Assembly (NCBI GenBank): GCA_003453515.1
Contig: DMLD01000110.1
Span: 1-8,258 of the forward strand
Source: Lachnospiraceae bacterium
Lineage (GTDB): Bacteria; Bacillota; Clostridia; Lachnospirales; Lachnospiraceae
Reading direction: 5' to 3'
DNA length: 8,258 nucleotides
Made by a program: the position numbers and the translations under genes. Below, in pieces: positions 1 through 6,626 of this stretch. The notes beneath the pieces were generated by a model, which saw only the letters and a program-made list of their open reading frames with translations, was not told the origin of the DNA and ran no database searches. Each line of letters opens with the position of its first letter. Position 1 is the stretch's first letter.

Positions 1-879
1 GTAAACGGCGGCAGCTCAAAGCTTTTCTTAGAAAATGTGCACGTGTTCAGGAACAAGACCAGAGATGCGAAGAGCGATACCAACGGAGCCGGCATCTTTG
101 TAAACGGCGGCAGGGTGCGCATCAGAAACTGTATCTTCAGAAGAAATGAGAGCGAGGACTACGGTGGAGCCATATACTCAGATGAGGGCGACGGCTATAT
201 CGTGATAGAGGATTCGCAGTTCTTGGGCAACAGGGCAAACGATAACTCAGGCGGCGGAATCTACATCGACAGGGGCAATCTTAAGATCAAAAACTGTACC
301 TTTGATGGAAACTTTGCCAAGGAGAAGGGCGGCGGTATCTTCATCGAGGACGACGACGGCGCAGTGATCAGAGACTGCACATTTATAAACAACTCTGCAA
401 ATAAGCACGGTGGCGCGTTCTATGCAGACGATGATGACATACACTTCATAAACTGTGATATCAGAAATAACAAAGCAGGCGAGAACGGAGGCGGCGTCTA
501 TCTCGATCACGATGCAGATATCAACTTCCAGGGCGTGATGAAGGTGACCGACAACAAGGGAAGCGGCAACAGAACGGATAATGTCTACTTTGACCCCGAG
601 TCACGCGTACACTCGGGAGGACTGCTTGACGGATCCGTTATAGGTGTACGCTCTCGCAAATCCTTCAAGATACTTGAAAACATCACAAAATATGAGTACG
701 ATAACTATTTCCGGTCAGATGCCGGGTCACTCTCAAATAAGATAAGAAGTGAAAAAGACGAGACATACCTTGCGAGCGTGTTTTCGGACAATTATTATTT
801 GATCATGGTGGGTCTGCTTTTTATGGCGATCGCAAGTGCCGTGGCAGGTGTGTACAGCAGGAAATCAAGGAAACACTGA
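1..879 (+). CDS. Beta-helix repeat surface protein with C-terminal membrane anchor (5' truncated)
   Basis: The reading frame is open from base 1 and ends at TGA 877-879, so only the last 292 residues are present and the true start lies left of the window. Residues about 29-198 carry six degenerate coils of 26-29 residues. Each has a GG[AG][IVF][YF] start and an NCxF..N or FxxN segment (FRRN, FLGN, FDGN, FINN, IRNN), the pattern of right-handed parallel beta-helix and PMP-like adhesin repeats. Residues about 267-285 form one hydrophobic helix followed by the basic tail RKSRKH. This suggests an extracellular helix anchored in the membrane with a short cytoplasmic tail. No LPXTG sorting motif is visible. 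Acidic clusters recur in the coil turns. A cell-surface or adhesin role is inferred; a carbohydrate-active beta-helix is possible, but no catalytic motif was seen. The link to the downstream signalling genes is unknown, and a hairpin at the stop codon suggests a separate transcript. Confidence 0.8.
   Translation, partial: VNGGSSKLFLENVHVFRNKTRDAKSDTNGAGIFVNGGRVRIRNCIFRRNESEDYGGAIYSDEGDGYIVIEDSQFLGNRANDNSGGGIYIDRGNLKIKNCTFDGNFAKEKGGGIFIEDDDGAVIRDCTFINNSANKHGGAFYADDDDIHFINCDIRNNKAGENGGGVYLDHDADINFQGVMKVTDNKGSGNRTDNVYFDPESRVHSGGLLDGSVIGVRSRKSFKILENITKYEYDNYFRSDAGSLSNKIRSEKDETYLASVFSDNYYLIMVGLLFMAIASAVAGVYSRKSRKH
85..594 (+). repeat. Six in-frame beta-helix coil repeats
   Basis: Six consecutive protein repeats of 26-29 residues begin with GAGIF, GGAIY, GGGIY, GGGIF, GGAFY and GGGVY. 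At DNA level the similarity is degenerate, although the 14-mer gtaaacggcggcag occurs exactly at 1-14 and again at 100-113. That indicates at least one more coil to the left. The last unit fades out near NVYFD. Confidence 0.75.
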
Positions 880-897
880 ATTGATCAGTGTTTCCTT
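867..897 (+). terminator. Hairpin overlapping the stop codon of the beta-helix gene
   Basis: A perfect 13-bp inverted repeat (867-879 with 885-897) encloses the 5-nt loop ATTGA. The left arm contains the last codons and TGA stop of the beta-helix gene. G+C content of the stem is modest. The right arm ends in TTTCCTT but no long T-run follows, so it is an imperfect intrinsic terminator. It may instead stabilise the 3' end of the transcript or only attenuate readthrough into the kinase gene. Confidence 0.5.
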
Positions 898-951
898 AAA
901 CAGTTGCCTACAGACAAAAAATATGATAGCATTAGGAGAGAAAACGTGATC

Positions 952-958
952 GGAGGAG
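952..958 (+). promoter_or_regulatory. Ribosome-binding site deciding the HK1 start
   Basis: GGAGGAG lies 8 nt before GTG 967 and is the best match to the 16S anti-SD here. A second good site, AGGAG at 934-938, lies 7 nt before the in-frame GTG at 946. Either start is possible and they differ by seven residues. GTG 967 is preferred for its stronger site and because the first membrane helix then begins directly after the start. Confidence 0.5.
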
Positions 959-966
959 TTCATGAG

Positions 967-2259
967 GTGGATCTGATCATAAGTGTCGCGGGAGTGATGA
1001 TCGCGCTCCTTGGACTTGTGATGTCTATAAACAGCCATTATCTCGACAGACGTGCGAGAAATTTTTTTGTGTCCATTTTTGCGAATATTATCGTCTATGC
1101 CTCCTGCATCCTCATAAGGACGCTGATCGGCGGAGAGGATGGGGCTGTATGGGCTGTGATCTCAAGGATCGTATTCTTTGCCCAGGCATTTTTATCCTCG
1201 GTCCTCACAGTGATGCTGACCGGCTTCATGCTGTATACGAGCGGAGTTATAAGGTGGTGGAGAGAGCCCGAGTTTCTGGTCTCGACTGCGCTTTGGCTCG
1301 TATATGTGACCTTGCTTATCGTTACGCAATTCAACGGATTTATCTATACGGTGGATGATCACAACAGATATTCCCGGGGAGAGTTCTTTCCGGTTATCAT
1401 GATCGCGCCGTTTATCATCATGCTGGTAAATATCCTTACGCTCATCAGGAGGAGAAAGCATCTTTCCACCAAACAGAAGCAGGCGTTTGCGCTGTATTCT
1501 ATCCTGCCGATGATAGCTATGACGATACAGGGGCTGTTTTTCGGGATACACCTGATCGTACTTTCCACTGTGGTTGCAGCCATGGTTTTGTTTGGTTATA
1601 TTGTCAGTGATCAGACAGAGCGCTACTATGCCCAGCAGGTGGAGAATGAGAGGCTCAAGGTCGATGTTTTACTGGCACAGATCGAACCTCACTTTATCTC
1701 AAATACCATGACTACCATAAAGCATCTGTTTAAGCATGATCCGGTGCAGGCGGAAAAAGCCATGACGGAGTTCAGTGCGTATCTCAGACACAATATGGAA
1801 TCGCTCACATCCGATAAGCCGATACCCTTTAGCGAGGAGCTGTCCCATGTGAAGGAGTATATCTCGATACAGCTTATACGGTTTGAAAACGAGCTGAATG
1901 TGGAGTATAAGCTTGAATACACGGATTTTTATATTCCGACGCTGACACTGCAGCCGTTGGTCGAAAACGCCATAATCCACGGTATCAGAAAGAGCAGCAC
2001 GGGCTCGGGAACGGTGACGATATGCACCGAAAGATCAGATGATATGGTTCAGGTGAGGGTGATCGATGACGGAGCGGGCTTTGATAATGAAGGTCTGCTG
2101 ACTTCACCGGAGTCTGACAGTGGTGCGCACACAGGGATAAAAAATGTAAGGGAACGGCTGAAAAGGATGGTGAACGGGGATGTTCGGATAGCTTCCCAAA
2201 CAGGTAAGGGGACAGAGGTTCTTATAAGTATTCCGCTTATAAGTGAAAAAACAGAATAA
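967..2259 (+). CDS. Seven-helix LytS/YehU-class sensor histidine kinase (HK1)
   Basis: Membrane histidine kinase of about 430 residues, predicted to autophosphorylate and pass the phosphate to the adjacent regulator. Residues about 3-213 hold seven hydrophobic helices with no large extracellular domain. A short amphipathic linker (about 214-238) follows. The His_kinase (PF06580-type) segment contains QIEPHFISN with the likely phospho-acceptor H242. The HATPase domain has an N-box with LVENAIIHG (N334), the G1 motif DDGAGFD (D368), and the HTGIKNVRERL segment. The inter-helix loop at 127-137 carries Y-x-x-D-x-x-N-R-Y-x-R, shared with the second kinase of this window. The start is GTG 967, with GTG 946 as an alternative; a TTG at 904 is possible but lacks a good ribosome-binding site. 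The stop is 2 nt before the regulator's ATG, indicating an operon pair. The family is secure from motifs; the signal is unknown. Confidence 0.9.
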   Translation: MDLIISVAGVMIALLGLVMSINSHYLDRRARNFFVSIFANIIVYASCILIRTLIGGEDGAVWAVISRIVFFAQAFLSSVLTVMLTGFMLYTSGVIRWWREPEFLVSTALWLVYVTLLIVTQFNGFIYTVDDHNRYSRGEFFPVIMIAPFIIMLVNILTLIRRRKHLSTKQKQAFALYSILPMIAMTIQGLFFGIHLIVLSTVVAAMVLFGYIVSDQTERYYAQQVENERLKVDVLLAQIEPHFISNTMTTIKHLFKHDPVQAEKAMTEFSAYLRHNMESLTSDKPIPFSEELSHVKEYISIQLIRFENELNVEYKLEYTDFYIPTLTLQPLVENAIIHGIRKSSTGSGTVTICTERSDDMVQVRVIDDGAGFDNEGLLTSPESDSGAHTGIKNVRERLKRMVNGDVRIASQTGKGTEVLISIPLISEKTE

Positions 2260-2261
2260 GA

Positions 2262-3071
2262 ATGGTGAAGGCTATGCTGATATATGCTGTTGAAGATGAA
2301 AAAAATGTTTTGGAAGAGATAAAGGACACTCTCCTTCTGGCGGTAGAGGGAGCGGAGGTATGCACCTTTATGCGAGGGAAAAAGGCATTGGATGCCATAG
2401 AGCTCGGCGGAAAGCCGGATGTAGTGTTTCTCGATATAGAGATGCCCGGTATGAACGGTCTCGAGTTTGCGGTGAAGGTAAAGAAGCTTCTTCCCGACAT
2501 AAGGATAGTGTTTATCACAGGCTATGAAAAATACGCCGTAAGGGCGTTTAAGCTGAAGGCACACGGATATCTGCTCAAGCCGCTGACCGTGGAGGATGTA
2601 AGAGACGAACTTAAATACATCCCCGGAAAGGGAGGCGACAGTACAGAGACAAAGGACCGGCTGTCGGTTCGGTGCTTCGGGCATTTCGACGTGTTTTGGC
2701 GTGGGGAGCCGCTTATCTTTACGAGAAAACAGACCAAGGAGCTTTTTGCGTATCTGATCGACCGTGAGGGCGCGGCATGCACGGCGGGAGAGATAGGGCT
2801 GGCACTGTGGGAGAAGGGAATCCCTGAAAAATCGGAGCAGCATCGTGTGCGCAATCTCATCAGCGACCTGAGAAGCACATTGAGGGATATCGGTATGGAG
2901 AATGTGCTTATCAGGGAGCACAGGGAGATAGCCGTGAGAAGGAGCATGATCGATTGTGATTATTACAGATTCCTCGAAGGAAATATAGATGCGGTGAATG
3001 CATACCGCGGTGAGTACATGGTCGACTACAGCTGGGCGGAAAGTACCATGGCGAGACTGTCAGGAATGTGA
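2262..3071 (+). CDS. Response regulator with SARP/BTAD-like DNA-binding output (RR1)
   Basis: Predicted cytoplasmic transcription factor of 269 residues and partner of HK1. The receiver domain (about 5-120) has the acidic pair E11/D12, phospho-acceptor D58 in VFLDIEMPGMNG, T86 and K106 (LLKP). After a short linker, residues about 134-227 resemble the winged-helix domain of SARP-type regulators (CFGHFDVFWRGEP, KQTKELFAYL, EIGLALW, and a long helix VRNLISDLRSTL). The C-terminus (DCDYYRFLEG, AYRGEYM, YSWAE) resembles the beginning of a BTAD domain that stops after one or two helices. The ATG at 2262 follows the HK1 stop by 2 nt and has a weak ribosome-binding site, so translational coupling is likely. 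An in-frame ATG at 2274 matches the N-terminus of the paralogue RR2 better and is a real alternative. Target genes cannot be read from the sequence; autoregulation or control of the adjacent six-gene unit is plausible. Confidence 0.88.
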   Translation: MVKAMLIYAVEDEKNVLEEIKDTLLLAVEGAEVCTFMRGKKALDAIELGGKPDVVFLDIEMPGMNGLEFAVKVKKLLPDIRIVFITGYEKYAVRAFKLKAHGYLLKPLTVEDVRDELKYIPGKGGDSTETKDRLSVRCFGHFDVFWRGEPLIFTRKQTKELFAYLIDREGAACTAGEIGLALWEKGIPEKSEQHRVRNLISDLRSTLRDIGMENVLIREHREIAVRRSMIDCDYYRFLEGNIDAVNAYRGEYMVDYSWAESTMARLSGM

Positions 3072-3087
3072 ATTATATATTTTATTA

Positions 3088-3120
3088 CACAACCCCGGGT
3101 TTACGTAACCCGGGGTTGTG
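3088..3120 (+). terminator. Strong GC-rich hairpin after RR1
   Basis: A perfect 14-bp inverted repeat (3088-3101 with 3107-3120) has a TACGT loop and a core of seven consecutive G-C pairs (CCCCGGG with CCCGGGG). It begins 16 nt after the RR1 stop. The 3' flank (TTGTG then ACGTTTGTG) is only moderately T-rich, so the classical T-run is missing. It most likely ends or attenuates the HK1-RR1 transcript. A palindromic protein-binding site is the alternative. Confidence 0.6.
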
Positions 3121-3149
3121 ACGTTTGTGAGCGGTGCTTTTTATATAAT
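3116..3149 (+). promoter_or_regulatory. Candidate activator-dependent promoter for the six-gene unit
   Basis: A perfect -10 hexamer TATAAT lies at 3144-3149, in the only sizeable non-coding gap (3072-3195) before the downstream genes. No -35 box sits at the standard 17 nt. Two copies of TTGTGA at 3116-3121 and 3125-3130 instead leave spacers of 22 and 13 nt. Tandem direct repeats near a poor -35 resemble SARP-type activator sites, but this is inference. The rest of the gap holds only the hairpin and a GGAGG ribosome-binding site at 3185-3189. Confidence 0.35.
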
Positions 3150-3195
3150 CGAATCTGTATAAGTATTCATATTATGACATTGATGGAGGATTGTC

Positions 3196-3861
3196 ATGTC
3201 CATAGAGATGATAACCGATCTCACAATACTTCTTTGCAGCCAGATCGGGTTTTTGTATGGGGTATTTACCATACTTATAAAGCAGAGACCGCTCTACCTC
3301 AAAATGGTGGTCTTGGCTATGGCTTGTATGATGGTGAGCCGAATATATGTGATCCTGCAGTACCTTACAAAGGGAGATGTGCCGGATGGCTTCAATCTGG
3401 GAATGCTGGGACTGCTTGGATGCTTTTTGTTTTTGTTCAGCGCCAACTACGGTATGATCGACGGACTTGCAGACGATGGAAGCGCCGAATTCATGAAGTA
3501 CAGACTCATAAGCTTTATAGCACCTGCAGTGCTGCTTGCAGGATATTGTTCACTGTATTTTTTCAGAAGCGCCGATACCGGCATGATTATGTATACTATC
3601 GTGGTATTTTTCATCGCGCTGTCAGCGAGGTACCATTTCAAGCATATTATATTCCCTGATATTGAGTTTGGTGTTGTACGGCTCATCCGCGGATACAACG
3701 CGGTCGCACTGCTGCTGTGTCTGTTCACCACTCTGTTTATTATATCCGTTGTGACCGAAAACAGCATTATGTATCTTGTGACAGGGATACTTGTTTCGTT
3801 ATGCTGTCTTATCATAATCCCACTGCTGAAGAAAGAGGCGACCAAATGGACAACAATATGA
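3196..3861 (+). CDS. Unknown integral membrane protein with about seven helices
   Basis: I do not recognise a family. The 221-residue product is almost entirely hydrophobic, with predicted membrane helices near residues 7-28, 34-55, 67-86, 103-123, 129-146, 166-187 and 191-211, and a short basic C-terminus (LKKEATKW). No extracellular domain, catalytic signature or nucleotide-binding motif is visible. The number of helices recalls the sensor half of the two kinases in the window, but the Y-x-x-D-x-x-N-R-Y-x-R loop is absent. The start is ATG 3196 with GGAGG 6 nt upstream (3185-3189). It is the first gene of the six-gene unit and overlaps the PrsW-like gene by 16 nt, so the two are probably co-translated. 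It could be an accessory sensor, a partner or a substrate of the protease; all three are inference. Confidence 0.75.
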   Translation: MSIEMITDLTILLCSQIGFLYGVFTILIKQRPLYLKMVVLAMACMMVSRIYVILQYLTKGDVPDGFNLGMLGLLGCFLFLFSANYGMIDGLADDGSAEFMKYRLISFIAPAVLLAGYCSLYFFRSADTGMIMYTIVVFFIALSARYHFKHIIFPDIEFGVVRLIRGYNAVALLLCLFTTLFIISVVTENSIMYLVTGILVSLCCLIIIPLLKKEATKWTTI

Positions 3862-4502
3862 TCTATATACTATTTATATGTATCATAGTGCCGATGCTTC
3901 TCATGCTCCCGCTGCTGACGGGAAAGTCGAGATTGATGATGGGCTATATGCTTATAGGCGTTTTTGCTTGTCTGTTTGCGGCAGGAGTAAACGGCTATAT
4001 TCGGTCATTTATGGGTGAGGAGCTATACTATGTGACGACCAACCTGACGCCCATGACCGAGGAGATCATCAAGGCACTTCCGATACTTTACTACGCCTTC
4101 GTGTTTGAAGCAAACAAAAAGAAGCTTATACCGCTTGCCTTTGCGGTCGGCGTCGGCTTCGCCGTGCTCGAGAACATGATCATACTTATGCAGAACATCC
4201 CGACGGTAAGTATAGTCTGGGCGGTTGTCAGGGGATTCGCTTCGGGGTTGATGCACGGTATCTGTACAGCCTTTGTCGGATACGGAATCTCATTTATCAA
4301 GACCAGAAAAAAGCTTTTTGTATGCGGTACATTTGCCCTGCTGACGCTTTCGATCACATATCACTCGGTGTTTAACACGCTTGTGCAGTCCGAGACCTAC
4401 AAGTACTGGGGCTTTGTGCTGCCGCTTTCCACGTACATTCCTTTTGTTATATATATTGTTACAACCGGAAAATTAAAAAATACGGATGGAGGAGAGAAAT
4501 GA
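3846..4502 (+). CDS. PrsW-like glutamic-type intramembrane protease
   Basis: Predicted 218-residue multi-pass membrane protease. The motif order matches the PrsW family (M82-type, in the wider CPBP/Rce1-like clan): EExxK at E72-E73-K76 (TEEIIK), FxxxEN at F105-E109-N110 (FAVLEN), HxxxxxxxG at H137-G145 (HGICTAFVG), and HxxxN at H173-N177 (HSVFN). All lie in or beside predicted helices. In Bacillus subtilis PrsW cleaves the membrane anti-sigma factor RsiW at site 1 in response to envelope stress; applying that role here is inference. ATG 3846 was chosen because GAGG lies 7 nt upstream. ATG 3858 would give an ATGA overlap but lacks a properly spaced ribosome-binding site. The stop overlaps the HK2 start as ATGA (4499-4502). 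No single-pass RsiW-like anti-sigma protein is encoded in the window, so the substrate is open. CAAX-processing or bacteriocin-immunity relatives are less likely given the FxxxEN motif. Confidence 0.85.
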   Translation: MDNNMIYILFICIIVPMLLMLPLLTGKSRLMMGYMLIGVFACLFAAGVNGYIRSFMGEELYYVTTNLTPMTEEIIKALPILYYAFVFEANKKKLIPLAFAVGVGFAVLENMIILMQNIPTVSIVWAVVRGFASGLMHGICTAFVGYGISFIKTRKKLFVCGTFALLTLSITYHSVFNTLVQSETYKYWGFVLPLSTYIPFVIYIVTTGKLKNTDGGEK

Positions 4503-5824
4503 TAGGACCTGGGGGGACACCGGATCTTTCCAGATTCGTCCAGATGGTTGCAGAGGGCTGGGGAGCATTTTTCAGTATAGTAGCTGTCATCGTGATTTGG
4601 CAGACGAGGTGGGCTGATGAGAAGAAAACCGCAAGACTTATCAGGTTTATCATCATTGACGCGATACTGCTTATATCAGATGTGTTTGCAATCGCCTTCC
4701 GTGGCCGTACAGGAGCGGAGGCTTTTTATATTGTAAGGATCGCGAACGCGATGGTGTTTGTCATGGGATATATGCTGATCATGTCGGGAGTGTCATATTT
4801 TTCGAGCCTCATCGAGGATCGCGTCTCAGTCTCTGTAAAAAATTGGAGATTACTGGAATATTTCATCGGGCTGATCGGTGTGATCATGATCATCATCAAC
4901 GTATTTTACCCGTATTTATATGATTTCGATAAAAATAACCGCTACTACAGGCTGCCGGGCAACAAGCTGGTCTCATTCACCTATGTACTGGGAGTGCTGC
5001 TGATACTGGTGCTTTTGCTCAACTTCTCCAAAAATCTGAAGAAGCTTGAGAAGTTTGCCATATGTTCGGCGCTGATATTCCCGATGCTATCGCTGGTGTT
5101 CCAGGCGTTCAATTACGGAATATCGCTTGTGATACTTGCTACATGCATCTCGGTCATGCTCACGTTCGGGTCGCACATGATGGACTACACTGCCATGATC
5201 GCGGAGCGTGAGAGGGAGAGGGAGAGCAGGATGACCGACTTAAGGATCAGGATCCTGCACGACCAGATCAAGCCGCATTTTATCTACAATGCGCTCACGG
5301 GGATATATTATGGGATGGATGAGAGCATCCCGCGCTCGAAGAAGGCGCTCAAAAACCTGGCGGGATATCTGAGGGGAAGTCTTGATGTTCTCGATGAGAG
5401 AGACACCGTGGAGTTTCAAAAGGAGCTTGATACGGTGCGCTGCTATCTGGAGGTCGAGGCGTTCCGTTTTGATGATCAGGTCGAGTTTGAGGTGGATGCG
5501 GAGGATACCGATTTTTCACTGCCTGCGTTCAGCCTGCAGACTCTTGTGGAAAATTCCGTCAGACACGGGATACGCAAGAAGGATCCGCCAAGCGGACGTG
5601 TCCTCATACACTCATGGCTTGAAAACGATGTGCACAGGGTCGAGATAGCCGATAATGGTATCGGGTTTGATGTCGGCGAGGCTATGGACAAGGAGGGTGT
5701 GCACATAGGGCTTGTAAATACCAAAAAGCGCATTGAACTGATGTGCGGCGGCAGCATGGATATCGAGAGTAAGCCGGGCGAGGGAACGAGGATAACTCTG
5801 AACATACCTGCGGAGGAAATATGA
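4499..5824 (+). CDS. Seven-helix LytS/YehU-class sensor histidine kinase (HK2)
   Basis: Second membrane histidine kinase, 441 residues and paralogous to HK1 over its length. About seven hydrophobic helices fill residues about 20-226. The loop at 141-151 reads YDFDKNNRYYR, giving the same Y-x-x-D-x-x-N-R-Y-x-R pattern as HK1. A highly charged linker (AERERERESR, 235-244) leads into DQIKPHFIYNAL with the likely phospho-acceptor H260. The ATPase domain shows LVENSVRHG (N352), ADNGIGFD (D385) and HIGLVNTKKRI. It lacks a large extracellular sensor. ATG 4499 is well supported by GGAGG just upstream and forms a 4-nt ATGA overlap with the protease gene. Its own TGA forms another ATGA overlap with RR2. 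The cognate partner is therefore almost certainly RR2, and the protease may act on or with this sensor, which is inference. Confidence 0.9.
   Translation: MIGPGGTPDLSRFVQMVAEGWGAFFSIVAVIVIWQTRWADEKKTARLIRFIIIDAILLISDVFAIAFRGRTGAEAFYIVRIANAMVFVMGYMLIMSGVSYFSSLIEDRVSVSVKNWRLLEYFIGLIGVIMIIINVFYPYLYDFDKNNRYYRLPGNKLVSFTYVLGVLLILVLLLNFSKNLKKLEKFAICSALIFPMLSLVFQAFNYGISLVILATCISVMLTFGSHMMDYTAMIAERERERESRMTDLRIRILHDQIKPHFIYNALTGIYYGMDESIPRSKKALKNLAGYLRGSLDVLDERDTVEFQKELDTVRCYLEVEAFRFDDQVEFEVDAEDTDFSLPAFSLQTLVENSVRHGIRKKDPPSGRVLIHSWLENDVHRVEIADNGIGFDVGEAMDKEGVHIGLVNTKKRIELMCGGSMDIESKPGEGTRITLNIPAEEI
5210..5226 (+). repeat. Tandem GAGAGG hexamer in the HK2 linker
   Basis: GAGAGG is repeated almost three times (5210-5215, 5216-5221, then GAGAG). 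It encodes part of the Glu-Arg-rich helix between the last membrane segment and the histidine-containing domain. Gain or loss of a unit would add or remove two residues without breaking the frame. Confidence 0.6.
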
Positions 5825-6612
5825 ATGTACTGATTGTTGATGACGAGAAGATGATGAGATCCGGTATGGAAAAAGAGGTAAAAAAGGTCTTGCCGGATGC
5901 CAATATTTTTCTCGCGGATTCGGGCAGGGAGGCTCTGAGTCTTTTTAAGGATAATAGCATATCATTGGTCTTTCTCGATGTGGAGATGCCGGGCATGAGC
6001 GGTCTTGAGGTCGCCAAGGAACTAAAGGATATGAAGCGCGATGTAAACATAGTGATGACGACGGCGTATCCAAACTACGCGGTGGACGCCTACAGGCTTC
6101 ATATAGGCGGCTATCTCATGAAGCCCGTGGATGCCGAGGATATACGGGAGGAGCTTGATCACCTAAGTCATCCGATCGAGGAGAGCCATGATCCCGGGAA
6201 GCTTACGCTTCAATGCTTCGGGGAGTTCAAGGCTGAGTTTGGCGGCGAGCCGGTGCGTTTTTCCAGAACCAAGGCAAGAGAGATACTTGCCTACCTGACT
6301 GCCAAGAACGGAGCGAGTGCTTCGAAGAACGAGCTTTGTGACGTCCTGTGGGAGGACGAGGAGAGAGACTCCAAGAAATCATACATAAGAGTGCTGGTGC
6401 TGGAACTCAAAAAAAGCCTGAAGGAGCTCGGGGTAGAGGATGTGCTGGTCCATAACAGGAATGAATACAGCATAAGGACGGAGCTGGTCGACTGTGATTA
6501 CTATGAGTTTTTAAAGGGCAATCCGGCTGCGATAAGGGCGTATAACGGTGAGTTTATGAGCCAATACAGTTGGGGCGAGGAGTATATCTGGGATCTTGAA
6601 AACAAGCTGTAA
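5821..6612 (+). CDS. Response regulator with SARP/BTAD-like DNA-binding output (RR2)
   Basis: Predicted 263-residue transcription factor, partner of HK2 and paralogue of RR1. The receiver (1-115) has D7/D8, phospho-acceptor D53 in VFLDVEMPGMSG, T80/T81 and K101 (LMKP). Residues about 127-219 form the SARP-like winged helix (CFGEFKAEFGGEP, KAREILAYL, ELCDVLW, and a long helix with IRVLVLELKKSL). The C-terminal stub (VDCDYYEFLKGN, AYNGEFM, QYSWGEEY) closely matches that of RR1, and both end well short of a full BTAD domain. GGAGG at 5812-5816 precedes ATG 5821, which overlaps the HK2 stop by 4 nt. The likely DNA-contacting helices differ between RR1 and RR2 while the C-terminal stub is conserved, so the targets may differ. 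Control of its own operon is plausible but not shown. Confidence 0.9.
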   Translation: MNVLIVDDEKMMRSGMEKEVKKVLPDANIFLADSGREALSLFKDNSISLVFLDVEMPGMSGLEVAKELKDMKRDVNIVMTTAYPNYAVDAYRLHIGGYLMKPVDAEDIREELDHLSHPIEESHDPGKLTLQCFGEFKAEFGGEPVRFSRTKAREILAYLTAKNGASASKNELCDVLWEDEERDSKKSYIRVLVLELKKSLKELGVEDVLVHNRNEYSIRTELVDCDYYEFLKGNPAAIRAYNGEFMSQYSWGEEYIWDLENKL

Positions 6613-6626
6613 TAAAGGAGGAAGCT

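Noticed and set aside
1..879. Sortase-anchored protein
   Set aside because: The C-terminal hydrophobic helix and basic tail would fit, but no LPXTG-like motif precedes the helix.
904..932. Possible promoter TTGCCT / TAGCAT with 17-nt spacer before HK1
   Set aside because: Each box matches the consensus at only four of six positions, and a better TATGAT at 922-927 has the wrong spacing. It is too weak to annotate. The 880-966 gap otherwise holds only half of the hairpin and the ribosome-binding sites.
2049..2921. 290-codon open frame on the minus strand
   Set aside because: It lies antisense to the clearly coding HK1 end and RR1, has no ribosome-binding site or recognisable domain, and its composition is that of a reverse-frame shadow.
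3174..3659. 161-codon + strand frame overlapping the unknown membrane protein
   Set aside because: It has no suitable ribosome-binding site and an unlikely protein composition, while the 3196 frame has GGAGG at the right distance and consistent membrane helices.
3717..3845. Upstream extension of the PrsW-like gene
   Set aside because: The extension overlaps the preceding gene by 145 nt and lacks a good start. ATG 3846 has GAGG 7 nt upstream and begins just before the first membrane helix.
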